From positions 37,822,787 through 37,886,786 of the forward strand of contig NC_090766.1 of assembly GCF_036898095.1 (NCBI RefSeq): a DNA stretch of 64,000 nucleotides, given 5' to 3'. Within the stretch, counting starts at the first letter, position 1. Each line of letters starts with the position of its first letter. The notes under the pieces are model-generated. The model was not told the DNA's origin. It saw nothing but the letters and a program-made list of their open reading frames with translations, and did no database searches. Positions 44,116 through 57,756 of this stretch are shown piece after piece. Both the position numbers and the translations under genes were made by a program. Source of the stretch: Palaemon carinicauda. Taxonomy: Eukaryota; Arthropoda; Malacostraca; Decapoda; Palaemonidae.

Positions 44116-44590
44116 TTGCAACATTAGTTTATACCTTCATACACCAGTTCCGTAATACGGAACAGGCATACCTTGTATAAAGAAAAATCCCAAAGATAAA
44201 TAGCTGGCACATCCTCTTGAGATTAAAACCAAATAAGACCAACATTACCGGGACATTTACTTAAAACTGGTTTCGTAGTAGCAGGTTTCACTCTAAAGTA
44301 CCTGCTTGACCAGGTCAACCACAAGTCCATATAAGGGCCAATGGGCGAAATATATTCATGAGGTACACTTAATAGTTTTCTAAGACCAGGTCTATTCGTG
44401 TGCAAAAGGAGGGACAATCAAGGCCCTCAACTTCCCCATGCACGAATGGTTGCGTGAGTAGGTGTCATAGCTAAGTGGTCAGAAAGGACCTAAGGGCTAT
44501 CCTTCTGCCCACCAGCTGACCCAGCTGTTATGGAAAAGAAAAGGATATGAGGTTGGCGAACTTATGCCTAGTGTCGGAGGAAAACTTATA

Positions 44591-44858
<268 letters not shown>

Positions 44859-44859
<1 letters not shown>

Positions 44860-45100
44860 TCACTTTCTGATTGGGGACACATTAGCGTGGTGAGAGGGTT
44901 TGTGTATCGCCAAGACCTGCAAAGCTGTACTAGTCAGGGCCAACCACACTAGGTTGGTTTGCAGTGAGCGATCAGACGGATATCTACCAACATCACCAAT
45001 CCTTCCCGACCAGCATCGTGATGATAAGTGGCCAAACCCCAGACAGGAACTGACATGTCTGAGTCCTTTGCCCTGCAGTGGTCACAAACAGCTGAATTTG
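44859..45100 (-). repeat. Dispersed repeat family D, copy B
   Basis: Counterpart of 2524-2770 with a few substitutions. Confidence 0.82.
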
Positions 45101-45454
45101 TTGTTGATTTATAATATTGCAATTATATGCAATGTGTATATTAAAAGAAGTATGCACATCTGGTTAAATTTGACCGATGAAATGTATTTGAAAAATGCAG
45201 TTTAGTATTTTGCTTGATGAAAGAATACCAAAAATGACCACAAAAATTCAAGGTATTGCATTACAAAGTATTGAGAGAAATGTATTCATTGCAGCAGGTC
45301 TTGGGATTTCTTAATAACACCCAACGGCAACATATCATATCAAAAGTCAAGAATGACACATACTTATTTCTCAAGATCAAAGACCAGACATGAAGTGGTT
45401 AAACTAGTTTCCGTCTAGCTTTTGCGTACAACTTCGAAGGCCCTCCCCCCCAAC

Positions 45455-45457
<3 letters not shown>

Positions 45458-45533
<76 letters not shown>

Positions 45534-45642
45534 GACTAAATGATCTCTCTCACAAATACAGTGAGACAAAATGTCAATCCGTATTAGAGACAAAATTATC
45601 TCTCTCACAGTGAGACAAAATGTCTCTCCCTATTAGAGACAA

Positions 45643-45716
<74 letters not shown>

Positions 45717-45720
45717 GGAC
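45458..45720. repeat. CT array: empty site for the copy-A LINE
   Basis: CT runs with about two GAGACAAAATGTCTC-type units, then CT to 45714 and CAGTGGACAACCTGAAC. No LINE is present. Confidence 0.93.
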
Positions 45721-45884
45721 AACCTGAACAAATGTCTAACATTTAGATCAGCCAGAAAAAGTTTAAATAAAAATGAGATGATAATCTCACAAAATATTAT
45801 GTCATAAGTGAAACACCTGGAAAAACTTGTTTTAAAACTAATTACATAACTTTATTCGAGTAAAAGTAAAGGGGGTAACTGATT

Positions 45885-45885
<1 letters not shown>

Positions 45886-45957
<72 letters not shown>
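45886..45957. repeat. (GA)n microsatellite, copy B
   Basis: Counterpart of 8359-8421. Confidence 0.96.
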
Positions 45958-45958
<1 letters not shown>

Positions 45959-46096
45959 CTGAAGACATTCAGAGCGAAAAGACCCCTCCCCCAATAGATT
46001 TAATCACTCTTATTAGCTGCATACGATTTATTACTAAATAATAAATAACAATAAATACTAAATAATCAACGAGTATCATGATGAATCGTAATCCTC

Positions 46097-46405
46097 TTTA
46101 TTATTATTATTATTATTATTATTAAATGCTAAGCTACAACCCTAGTTGGAAGAGCAGTATGCTATAAGCCCAGGGGCCCCAACAGGGAAAATAGCTCAGT
46201 GAGGAAAGGAAACAAGGAAAAATAAAATATTTTAACATCAGTAACAACATTTAAATAAATATTTCCTATATAAACAATAAAAACTTCAACAAAACAAGAG
46301 AAAGAGAAACTAGATACAATAGTGTGCCTGAGTGTACCCTCAAGCAAGAGAACTCTAACCCAAGACAGTGGAAGGCCATGGTACAGAGGCTATAGCACTA
46401 CCCAT
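46097..46405 (-). mobile_element. TAA-tailed LINE 3' end / SINE-like insertion, only in copy B
   Basis: Begins on the plus strand with (TTA)n and CTACAACCCTAGTTGGAAGA and ends at GGCTATAGCACTACC. Copy A reads CCTCTTTGCATCC at this point and copy B CCTCTTT...CATCC, so the insertion edges are clear to within a few bases. Its right end includes AGAACTCTAACCCAAGACAG, the internal segment also seen at 58025-58080. Confidence 0.88.
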
Positions 46406-46777
46406 CCTATTAACTATTATTTATTTCTCTTATTTATCCTATCATAATGATATGTAAAGTAAGAAATATCTTTGTTATGATTATGAATATGTCACTTTCT
46501 TTTGTAATATAATGCTTGAAATTTTTAGTCCAATATTTTCTCAGCAAAAGAAAAAAGCACACCTGCCTATTCAATATTTCAGTAAATTTGTCACAAAACA
46601 TTCTACTTCATCCCTAAGCCTAAGGTAACACACCTACCACTTTTGCACATCTTCACTCTTCTTGCTCTTTAATTATTTTCAGGAAACATGACCTACTAGA
46701 AAAAGTTCAACTCTGCAGCCATTGTCCAGTCTTATTAGCACACGCCTTCCACATTTCATATTACATTAAGAGAGTTA
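46406..46777. other. Anonymous duplicated sequence
   Basis: Counterpart of 8565-8940; no gene. Confidence 0.45.
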
Positions 46778-49700
46778 GGCTCGTTTCACACTAGCGGTTT
46801 GATGCCGCGCAGTTTAGAAATCAATGAATATCAATGAGGCCCTTTAGACGCTGTCGGCTCGGAAGAATTTCCGACCGGTAAGGATTTACTAGCCGCATAT
46901 ACCAACCAGCTCTGATTTCCCAAATACCAAGCAGCTCTGATTTCCAAAATACCAAACAACTCTGATTTCTTAAATACCAACCAGCTCTGATTTCCCAAAT
47001 ACCAACCAGCCCTGATTTCCAAAATACTAACCAGCTCTGATTTCTCAAATACTAACCAGCTCTGATTTCCAAAATACCAACCTGCCCTGATTTCTCAAAT
47101 ACCAAACAGCTCTGATTTCTCAAATACCAACCAGCCCTGATTTCCCAAATACCAAACCGCCCTGATTTCTCAAATACCAAACAGCTCTGATTTCCAAAAT
47201 ACCAAACAGCTCTGATTTCTCAAATACCATCCACCTCTGATTTCTCAAATACCAACCAGCTCTGATTTCCAAAATACCAACCAGCCCTGATTTCCCAAAT
47301 ACTAACCAGCTCTGATTTCTCAAATACTAACCAGCTCTGATTTCCAAAATACCAACCAGCCCTGATTTCTCAAATACCAAACAGCTCTGATTTCTCAAAT
47401 ACCAACCAGCCCTGATTTCTCAAATACCAAACAGCCCTGATTTCTCAAATACCAAACAGCTCTGATTTCCAAAATACCAAACAGCTCTGATTTCTCAAAT
47501 ACAATCCACCTCTGATTTCTCAAATACCAACCAGCCCTGATTTCTCAAATACCAAACAGCCCTGATTTCTCAAATACCAAACAGCTCTGATTTCCAAAAT
47601 ACCAAACAGCTCTGATTTCTCAAATACAATCCACCTCTGATTTCTCAAATACCAACCAGCTCTGATTTCCAAAATACCAACCAGCCCTGATTTCCCAAAT
47701 ACTAACCAGCTCTGATTTCTCAAATACTAACCAGCTCTGATTTCCAAAATACCAACCAGCCCTGATTTCTCAAATACCAAACAGCTCTGATTTCTCAAAT
47801 ACCAACCAGCCCTGATTTCTCAAATACCAAACAGCCCTGATTTCTCAAATACCAAACAGCTCTGATTTCCAAAATACCAAACAGCTCTGATTTCTCAAAT
47901 ACAATCCACCTCTGATTTCTCAAATACCAACCAGCCCTGATTTCCCAAACAGCCCTGATTTCTCAAATACCAAACAGCTCTGATTTCCAAAATACCAAAC
48001 AGCTCTGATTTCTCAAATACAATCCACCTCTGATTTCTCAAATACCAACCAGCTCTGATTTCCCAAATACCAACCAGCCCTGATTTCCCAAATACTAACC
48101 AGCTCTGATTTCTCAAATACCAACCAGCTCTGATTTCCAAAATACCAACCAGCCCTGATTTCTCAAATACCAAACAGCTCTGATTTCTCAAATACCAACC
48201 AGCCCTGATTTCTCAAATACCAACCAGTCCTGATTTCTCAAATACCAACCACCTCTGATTTCCAAAATACCAACCAGCCCTGATTTCCCAAATACTAACC
48301 AGCTCTGATTTCTCAAATACCAACCAGCTCTGATTTCCAAAATACCAACCAGCCCTGATTTCTCAAATACCAAACAGCTCTGATTTCTCAAATACCAACC
48401 AGCCCTGATTTCTCAAATACCAACCAGTCCTGATTTCTCAAATACCAAACAGCCCTGATTTCTCAAATACCAAACAGCTCTGATTTCTCAAATACCAAAC
48501 AGCTCTGATTTCTCAAATACCATCAACCTCTGATTTCTCAAATACCAACCAGCTCTGATTTCCCAAATACCAACCAGCCCTGATTTCCCAAATACTAACC
48601 AGCTCTGATTTCTCAAATACTAACCAGCTCTGATTTCCAAAATACCAAACAGCTCTGATTTCTCAAATACCAACTAGCCCTGATTTCCCAAATACCAAAC
48701 AGCCCTGATTTCTCAAATACCAACTAGCCCTGATTTCCCAAATACCAAACAGCCCTGATTTCTCAAATACCAAACAGCTCTGATTTCAAAAATACCAAAC
48801 AGCTCTGATTTTTCAAATACCAACCAGCTCTGATTTCCCAAATACCAACTAGCCCTGATTTCTCAAATACCAACCAGCCCTGATTTCTCAAATACCAACT
48901 AGCCCTGATTTCCCAAATACCAAACAGCCCTGATTTCTCAAATACCAAACAGCTCTGATTTCCAAAATACCAAACAGCTCTGATTTTTCAAATACCAACC
49001 AGCTCTGATTTCCCAAATACCAACCAGCCCTGATTTCCCAAATACTAACCAGCTCTGATTTCTCAAATACTACCCAGCTTTGATTTCCAAAATACCAACC
49101 AGCCCTGATTTCTCAAATACCAAACAGCTCTGATTTCTCAAATACCAACCAGCCCTGATTTCTCAAATACCAAACAGCCCTGATTTCCCAAATACCAAAC
49201 AGCTCTGATAGGCTGATTTCCCAAATACCAAACAGCTCTGATTTCCAAAATACCGAACAGCTCTGATTTCTCAAATACCATCCACCTCTGATTTCTCAAA
49301 TACAAACCAGCCCTGATTTCCCAAATACTAACCAGCTCTGATTTCTCAAATAATAACTAGCTCTGATTTCCAAAATACCAACCAGCCCTGATTTCTCAAA
49401 TACCAAACAGCTCTGATTTCTCAAATACCAACCAGCCCTGAATTCCCAAATACCAACTAGCCCTCATTTCTCAAATACCAACCACCTCTGATTTCCCAAA
49501 TACCAACCAGCCCTGATTTCTCAAATAACAATCAGCCCTGATTTCTCAAATACCAACCAGCCCTGATTTCCCAAATAACAATCAGCCCTGATTTCTCAAA
49601 TACCAACCAGCCCTGATTTCCCAAATAACAATCAGCCCTGATTTCTCAAATACCAACCAGCCCTGATTTCCCAAATAACAATCAGCCCTGATTTCTCAAA

Positions 49701-49915
49701 TACCAACCAGCCCTGATTTCCCAAATAACAATCAGCCCTGATTTCTCAAATACCAACTAGCTCTGATTTCCTAAATACCAGCACTTCTAGCCCGCCGCGG
49801 TCCCAGTGTAGCGGTTTACAGAAACCAAGAGGCCGCTCGGGCAAAAATCCGCTCGTGTGAAGACATGCCACCTAACCAACGAAGATTTTCCGGTGCGGAA
49901 AAAATCCTCTTGTGT
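46778..49915. repeat. GC-rich family G element split by the 25-bp minisatellite, copy B
   Basis: Left flank 46778-46900 and right flank 49785-49915. The right flank keeps the about 50 bp (GCTCGTGTGAAGACATGCC included) that copy A lacks. Confidence 0.72.
46901..49784. repeat. 25-bp minisatellite, copy B (about 115 units)
   Basis: Same monomer as 9057-9769 but four times longer. Higher-order patterns are visible: a variant ACAATCCACC unit at 47501, 47625 and 47901, and a strict 50-bp dimer (ATACCAACCAGCCC / ATAACAATCAGCCC) from about 49500 to 49760. Several minus-strand frames of 60-98 residues within it are repeat translations. Confidence 0.97.
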
Positions 49916-49952
49916 AAAGCGAGCATTAGTACAATATCTTACTTCATTATCT

Positions 49953-50348
49953 CGTATTATTGTACAGTTGGCATCATTAATTCCGGAACAATTCATGGGA
50001 AGCTAAGGAGACATCTGCCAGCTATATATTATAGCAGGTAACGCTGTTTGGCCAAAGAGAGACTGTTAGGGACGCTAATCTAGTAAGCACGTGTTCAAAA
50101 GCATTTTTATTAGTTTTACTTAGCGTTGTATAGAAAAATACCATTTACTCAACAGCACCTTTCAAAATTAATAAAGGCGCTTTTGAAAACATGTTTATAG
50201 GTTCAGCAACTTTGTTTTACAGACAGCGTTGGCAACAGTTTCTCTTGAGATAAACGCAGCGTTACCAGCTACAATGCACAGTTGTCAGACATATCCTTAG
50301 CTCACCGTGAAGTGTACCGGAATTAATGAAGCCAGCTGTACCATACGC
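49953..50348. mobile_element. Foldback element, copy B
   Basis: Counterpart of 9882-10272, arms starting TACAGTTGGC and ending GCCAGCTGTACCATAC. Confidence 0.72.
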
Positions 50349-50690
50349 AGTCCAATGGAAGACTTGTGTTTAGACGTAGAGGTAGGGAAAGAAAATTATG
50401 CACATATTCAATCACGCAGGGAAAGTTTTTGCACATAAATTTCGAATAAGTGGAGGTGAGTGAACATGCGAAAACGAAAATTGCGTACCAAGAGTTGCCA
50501 TCGTAAGTGTTTTGACAATGACACCGCAAAAAGAACAGTCCTTTAGAGGGATACAAAATATAAAAAACTAATGTCAATAATACAGTGCTGGACAGAAGAA
50601 GCAAAATCTCTGTGCTCAGTTATTTGACTATTTTACAGTTTCCGTAAAACTACAGTGTACAGCACGTGTTTCATACATGCTCATACAATA
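50349..50690. other. Anonymous duplicated sequence
   Basis: Counterpart of 10273-10615. Confidence 0.45.
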
Positions 50691-51440
50691 TAATGCTACT
50701 GTTTTTTATCAATCACTCTCTCCCACACTGATAATAGACCAACCGTTTAAGCTTCCCATCTCATGTTTTAGTTTTTTTTAATTTTTGTGACATTCTAGCT
50801 CGCAACTGCTTGTATTTAAGCTCGTTGTCTGTTGAATAATGGTTACTTTCATTCACCTTGCCTCTCGGTTAAAGCCTAATGCTACGGTTTTTCATGTCTC
50901 GCTCTTTCCCACACTGATTATAGGCCAACCTGTTTAAGCCTGCCATCTCATGTTTTAGGTTGAATTTTTGTGACATTCTTCCTCGCAACTGTTTGTATAT
51001 AAGCAAGTTATCCACTGAATAATTGTTACTTGCATTTAACCTCGCTTCTCTGTTAAAGGCCAATGCTACTCTTTATAAATCTCTTGCTCTCTCCCACACT
51101 GATAATAGACCAGCCTGTATAAGCATGCCATCTCATGTTTTAGTTTGTTTGAATTTTCGTGATATTCTTGCTCGCAACTGCTTGTATATATGCTCGTTAT
51201 CTATTGAATAATGGTTACTTGCATTCACTTCGCCTCTAGTAAAGCCTAATGCTACTGTTTTTTCATCTATCACTCTCTCCCATACTGATAAAAGACCAGC
51301 CTGTATAAGATTGCCATCTCATGTTTTAGTTTGTCTGAATTTTTGTGACATTCTTGTTCGCAAGTGCTTGCATATAGGCTCATTATCTATTGTATAATGG
51401 TAACTTTCATTCACCTCGCCTCTGTTAAACTTAACAGTTA
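50691..51440. repeat. About 185-bp tandem repeat, four units, copy B
   Basis: TGCTAC starts at 50694, 50880, 51064 and 51250, matching the spacing in copy A. Confidence 0.93.
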
Positions 51441-51754
51441 CTTTATCAAAACAGCCTTCAAAACACAACCAGCATCTTACCCCTCCATCACCCTATTTCC
51501 TATGATGCACTGTGAGTCCTAATACCCGATGAAAACCAGTTCGACTTTCTCTCCTCTACAGAGAATAATACGGAGCTCAAGAGGATATACTGCTTGAATT
51601 TGGAACAACCAAGTGCCGTATATCCTTCTATAAATATCCACCAGTCTATAACTCTGAAGCGGAAAAAGCTTATTGTATGCTTCAGATAATCTTTAATTTC
51701 GTAACATATTACTTATCCTTACACCCTCCTGTAATATTTTTTTTCTAATAAATA
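51441..51754. other. Anonymous duplicated sequence
   Basis: Counterpart of 11371-11660. Confidence 0.45.
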
Positions 51755-52119
51755 CAAGCTGGCATTTGTCCGTCAAATGTCTCGAATAATAATAAGAACA
51801 ACAATAACGATATTAAAAAAGAAATTATAAATACAACGGACATTTTATCTTCCAACTGCTTTGCATAAATACAACAACAACAATAATATCTTTAATGAAT
51901 ACAAAACGGGCATTTGTCCTTCAATTGCTTCTAAGAAGAAGAACAACAACAGCAACAACAACAACAACAACAACAACAATATTTTTTAATAAATACAACA
52001 AACGGGCCTTTGTCCCTCAACTGCTACGAACAACAGCAACAATAATATTTTTTTGATAACTACAACACATGGGCATTTGTCCTTCAACTGCACCGAACAA
52101 CAACAACAACAACAGCAGC

Positions 52120-52165
<46 letters not shown>
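51755..52165. repeat. CAA/AAT-rich minisatellite, copy B
   Basis: About five GGCATTTGTCC units with (AAC)n, ending in (AAT)n at 52119-52163. It is about two units shorter than copy A. Confidence 0.9.
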
Positions 52166-52167
<2 letters not shown>

Positions 52168-52574
52168 TTTCAAATCACTGTCGGTATTCACTCCCCAAGG
52201 TACAACATCATTACCAATATTCGCCAAATTGTCCTTGGCCGATAAGAGGAAGCAATTGAGCCGTGTTATTAAACTTGAAACAGTACAGCAGTTCATTACC
52301 GCGTAATGACTGAGGCTTTTGTCTTCCAGAGCCATTATCAATATTCATTATCACTTTGCATAAATCTGTATTAACGACGTCATTGCCATACTTCAGCGCA
52401 TTGCAGTAAATGTTGTTTAATTACCCAGAGCCGAAATGTGGTAAAAATTCGCCATAACAACGTTGGATCCTCCAAAGCATTTACATATGAAAATGCAGTA
52501 TAATTACATCAGTTATGATAGAATTTAAATCGACCTAAACGCTGCTTGCGACCATTAAAAAGATTGAGGATATT
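52166..52574. other. Anonymous duplicated sequence
   Basis: Counterpart of 12261-12655. Confidence 0.45.
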
Positions 52575-52862
52575 TTGAAAGGAGGGGGTGAGGGGTAGGA
52601 GGAGATAAGAGAGTATATGGAAAGTGGGGGGTAGAAGGAGATGAGGGAGTAAAAGTAAGTGGGGGAGTATACGAAGGTGGGGAGGAGGAGGAGGAGGAGG
52701 AGCGGTAGAGGTAGGAGGAAAAGTAGGAAGAGGGTAGGGGGCGTAGGAGAAAGAGGAGAAGTAGGGGAGGAAGAGGAGGAGAAGTGGTATGGGAAGGAGG
52801 AGAAGGAGGAGGAGGAGAGAAGTAGGCTATAGTAAAGAAATCAGGTTATTTTCTGGAGAGAG

Positions 52863-52907
<45 letters not shown>
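52575..52907. repeat. Purine-rich (GGA)n tract ending in poly-A, copy B
   Basis: Counterpart of 12656-12972, with a pure A run of about 43 bases (52865-52907) where A has a short interrupted A tract. Confidence 0.93.
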
Positions 52908-52908
<1 letters not shown>

Positions 52909-52990
52909 CAGTTTCGCGTTAGCTTCTGCTTCTAATCATTTGCCATCCCTTCAAACCTGCTTCTCGTAATCTTAGAGCCCCTTACGCTAA

Positions 52991-53710
52991 TCAAGCACTC
53001 GTCGGCCTTATCTTCGAGACGAGCCTCCACCTCAAACGGATGCAAGAGCAAGAAAATTCCCACGAACTTGTTTCGTTCTTAACCGGTTTAAATACGCCAA
53101 CTTCAAAATTGAAGGAAATAAGGTGTCTCGTCTTTAATTGGTTCAAATACGCTAATGAATGTGGAACGCTAAATTCAAAATTTAAGGAAATAATGTGTCT
53201 CGTTCTTAACTGGTTTAAATACGGAAATGAAATTGGAACGCCAACTTCAAAATTGAAGGAAATAAGGTGTCTCGTCTTTAATTGGTTCAAATACGCTAAT
53301 GAATATGGAACGCTAAATTCAAAATTTAAGGAAATAATGTGTCTCGTTCTTAACTGGTTTAAATACGGAAATGAAATTGGAACGCCAACTTCAAAATTGA
53401 AGGAAATAAGGTGTCTCGTCTTTAATTGGTTCAAATACGCTAATGAATATGGAACGCTAAATTCAAAATTTAAGGAAATAATGTGTCTCGTTCTTAACTG
53501 GTTTAAATACGGAAATAAAATTGGAACGCCAACTTCAAAATTGAAGGAAATAAGGTGTCTCGTTCTTAATTGGTTTAAATGCGCCAATGAAAATAGAACG
53601 CCAACTTGAAAATTGAAGGAAATAAGGTGTCTCGTTCTTAACTGGTTTAAATACGCCAATGAAAATGGAACGCTAACTTCAAAATTGAAGGAATTAAGGA
53701 AGAAAATCAC
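52991..53710. repeat. 72-bp minisatellite, copy B, minus frame of 239 residues
   Basis: Eight to nine 72-bp units. The minus frame (52991-53710) is exactly 96 residues (4 x 24) longer than in copy A, with the same N- and C-terminal ends (MIFFL, KIRPTSA). The plus frame stops early at 53609, which argues that the plus strand is not coding. Confidence 0.88.
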
Positions 53711-53934
53711 ATTTTTCCTCCTCGTTTCTTTTGTTATTTACCTTTCCTTTAGTCTTTGCTAATTCCACAAGTTCCTTACTTCTCTACCTCTTCGTAAGAC
53801 ATTGCCAAGCACCGCTGCCTTGAAAAGTATAAATGGATCGTACTAAAGTAAATTAAGCTTAAACGAACACGTGTAGATATGGAATGCAATGATTAAAAAT
53901 AAATAAAATGAAACCCCTTTATTTTTATTTTTAT

Positions 53935-54242
53935 ATTTTTTTCGCACATGAATGCCAAGGGCAAGGAGCGGTGATATTTGCCTAGCAAGACAATGCCCTA
54001 CAGACTGACCATATCTACGTATAATCAGCACCCAATCCCTCTCTCCACACAAGCTAGGACCAAGGAGGGCCAGGCAATGGCTGCTGATGACTCAGCAGGT
54101 TAACCTATAGGCTCCCCCAAAACCCTATCTTTAGCTCACAAGGAAGGTGATATTGCAGATACCACATGAAACTAACGAGTTTGAGCGGGACTCGAATCCC
54201 AGTCCGGCTATCACCAGGCAGGGATCTTTGCAATAGGCCACC
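53935..54242 (-). mobile_element. tRNA-derived SINE, minus strand, copy B
   Basis: Counterpart of 13735-14042; box B-like GGGACTCGAATCCC on the same relative position (about 54178-54195, plus strand). Confidence 0.75.
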
Positions 54243-54489
54243 ACAACCCTAAGGCAAATACAACAGGGGTGTCCTTCGTAGGAACACGTACCAAAAACGG
54301 AGGACAAGTTAGGATACGCAAACAATGGGCGTTGCCAAATAAAAGGAGATTTAATTTGCAATACTTGATTATCAATCGCACGACAGCCGAAGGCGTCAGC
54401 TGATCGTGGGCGGCGGTTTAGCAGTTTGTTAGCCCATGACATTAATTGATGTAAGGAATTTTTATCAATTCTTTTTCTTACGACTTAAA

Positions 54490-54712
54490 ATTGGAGTATG
54501 TTTGAAAAATGTAGCAAGACTGCAAGTATGATTATTATCTTTTTAGGACAACAGGAATAGTGTTAAAAAAAAAATAATAATAATAATAATGAGTAAGAAT
54601 TTAACTGTGATATTGTTTGAAAAAAAAAAAATAAAAAAGTGGCAAAAATGAAAATGTGAGTTAATTTTTTTATGACTTAATTGGGATACTGTTTGAAAAA
54701 AAAAATATAAAA
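54490..54712. repeat. Degenerate A-rich tandem repeat; empty site of copy-A SINE
   Basis: Counterpart of 14288-14515; passes directly from poly-A/ATAAAA to GTGCATTCAAAAGCAG. Confidence 0.65.
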
Positions 54713-55079
54713 GTGCATTCAAAAGCAGTTCTTCAAATATTTAAATAAAACAAATGCATAAAATTCCAAGCTTCCCCAAAAGAGGAAACCAACTTAGTAT
54801 GGAGAGGGTCCTCCGGTAAAACTATTATAGATACAAGAATATTCTGGTTATCCTACTGATATATTCTAGGAAATACGACTTTTTTACCTTCTTGAATAGG
54901 AAGATGCATTACGCTGAAGGATTCTCGGATGGTGGGACAATAGCCAAGCCCTTATTCTACATGGTACATTAAATCTGAGAAATTTCTTGAGTACAATAAA
55001 CAGGCTGGTGGCATCAGATAATGAACGGGACATAATTATATAATATTTTAAATAATAATCTGCATTTCCTTGGTATTAT
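54713..55079. other. Anonymous duplicated sequence
   Basis: Counterpart of 14933-15299. Confidence 0.45.
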
Positions 55080-55344
55080 GTTCTACTAATGTACCCTAGT
55101 AAATATTTAGATAGATATGCACGCAAACAAACACACTATCAACCCTTGCCACCCCCTCCCCCTTTCCTAACTACAACATCGCAGTTTTAGAAATTTGTGG
55201 GATATTGTGGTTTCTGAGTGTACCTCTCCGGGTATCCCCCACTCACCGGGGTATGATTACTTCCTTTCAACCTACCCGAGGGACGGGGAGAGACCGAGTA
55301 GTCATACATTTGGCCATACCAATGAGCTTGACAGGATTGGACTA

Positions 55345-55410
<66 letters not shown>
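55080..55410 (+). repeat. Dispersed repeat family E with (TA)n tail, copy B
   Basis: Counterpart of 15300-15656; TA tail at 55350-55408 is shorter and uninterrupted. Confidence 0.82.
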
Positions 55411-55650
55411 CATACCTATTGTTAATTATATAAGGGAGATGTCTCTTTAGAATCTTAAGAGCAGAGGCTTTCCTATTTTTCAATATAGATCTTACTGGTC
55501 ACTTTCTTAGATACACAGAAAATGTGCATCCACTATAGGTGGTATTAATGTAATCATGTATAAGTTATTAAATCAGATCTGAGTGAAGAACAAAGTCAAA
55601 AACACATGATTCCAAGAACGAAAATTATATACTATACTCAATTTTTTTTT

Positions 55651-55794
55651 AATGAGGCGCATTTGGGCTTTTAGCTAGGAAACGTTTCCTACCAGCTGCA
55701 TGGTTGGATAAAATAATTCTGACCAATCAGGTGGTAGGAAACTTTTCCGAGCTAAACGGACACCCCCTGCGAGTCGGTGCAAATGCCCCTCATT
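55651..55794. mobile_element. Hairpin MITE, copy B
   Basis: Counterpart of 15897-16041. Both ends are flanked by TTAA (TTAATGAGG...CCCCTCATTAA). Confidence 0.8.
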
Positions 55795-56329
55795 AAATAA
55801 ATGAGTATAGTAGAGAATATTCCCTTATTTCCATAACAGGAATTAATACATAATTCTAATTAAAAACGCCCAAACACATCAGATTATATGACCATCTTCA
55901 CAAAAAGTGTATAAGAATTATAATTTGATTCAGAATAGAAATAAATAATAATCAACATAAGCACACCTACATAAGGAGTGAATGAAAAAATAATAATCTC
56001 CATAATATAAAATGCATATGTATGTACAATAAAAAAGTTAACAAAATCATAGTAATTACATATATAAAAACGAAATGACGATAAACTATCAACAAAACAT
56101 AAATATACGAACTCTTATTAGTTCAAGACTTACACAGAAATAGAACACGAATCAATCATTAGTATGTTTGCTTAACCTCCCTTTCTAATACACTAATTTT
56201 CCAAGAGCAATTAGCAAACGACTGCAATAGTCATAGCGATAGTAACCTGATATTTTTCTTTAATATTCACAATTGGGCTAGTAATAATAAATTACCCTAT
56301 ATAATATAGAGCAATTTTATATATATTAG

Positions 56330-56411
56330 TATATATATATACTTATACATTTATATATAATATATATATATATGTATATATATACTGTATATATATATGT
56401 ATATATATATA

Positions 56412-56475
<64 letters not shown>
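56330..56475. repeat. (TA)n microsatellite, copy B
   Basis: Counterpart of 16561-16712. Confidence 0.95.
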
Positions 56476-56478
<3 letters not shown>

Positions 56479-56496
56479 CAAGACGTATAAGGCTAA

Positions 56497-56990
56497 CTTC
56501 ACGCGAGCGGGTTGATGTCGCGCAGATTAGAAATCCATGAAGATTAACGAGGCACTTTACACGCTGCCCGTTCGGAAGAATTTCCGCGCGGTAATAATCT
56601 GCCAGCCGCGGCCCGCGTGTACTGCTAACCCACGCAGTTCCAGTGTCGAGGCTCATAGAAACTACGACGCAGCACGGGAAGAAATCAGCTCGTGTGAAGA
56701 CATGGCTCTTAACGAGCGAAAATTTATCCATGCGGGAAAACTCTCTCGTGTGAATACATGCCTACTAACAAGCGAAAAATTTACAGTCCCCAAAAAATCT
56801 GCTCGTGTGAAGACATACCTTCTAACGAGCAAATATTTTCCCGTACGGAAAAAATCTGCTCATGTGAAGACTTACAGTACATCCTAACGAGCGAAAATTT
56901 TCCAGTGCCAAAAAATCCGCTCGTATGAAGACATGCCTTTTAACGAGAGAAAATTTATCCGTGCGAGAAAAATCCTCTTGTGTGAAGAGA
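56497..56990 (+). repeat. GC-rich dispersed repeat family G, copy B
   Basis: Counterpart of 16735-17225, differing at only two or three bases. Confidence 0.82.
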
Positions 56991-57756
56991 TTCTAAGTTC
57001 TTTTACAGCGAAATAAAGAATAAATATAATCGATCATAGGGTTATTTCCGGCTCATCGAAGTCCTCCTTCATATACGGTTCAATCCCACTGCAAAGTCCT
57101 CTAATGAGTTTTCTCCCTTTCTCTCGCAGAATATCCCATCAGTTAACAATGATATTGGCTGCAATGTAACAGAAGGATGCAGGATGCAAGTGTTATCCAC
57201 GCGCAATGTCCGAAGAAATGTAGTGACGTGCAGGAGTATCGAGGTATTGAGGGATATTCATACTCCTATAGGATGCTAATACTCTTGTGATGTTTTCTTG
57301 TCTGGTTGTTGATTTCCTATTTCTAAATCTTACCTCTGGTGCCTCTTTAAAAGGTAAAAATCTAACTAACTAAAATGGCATAACTGAAATTGTAAACCTC
57401 TCTATGAAAAATCTACAACAACCGATTGCTTTGGAATCAAACCTGACAATAGAAAAGATTACTATGACGTGGAATATGTATTTGGTATGCAGGGTAGTCC
57501 ATAATCTTTATTATTAGCCAATAAAATCTATCATTTTACTTTCATATGGAACGAAAATTAGGAGTTCAAACGGAGGCACGTGAGCAAAGACTGCTAATTT
57601 AAAGCATCGTAACATGAGATTTGAGACAAAAGTCAACGAAGCAAAGAAAGCAGTCTTGAGTCCTGGGTAAAAATATAAGATAATTTGGCCAGAAATTAGC
57701 GATCAAATAAGTCATGATGTAAATGAAATCCAGGTTGTTTCTTATATGATTCCCGT
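56991..57756. other. Anonymous sequence, nearly identical in both copies
   Basis: Counterpart of 17226-17989. Confidence 0.5.
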
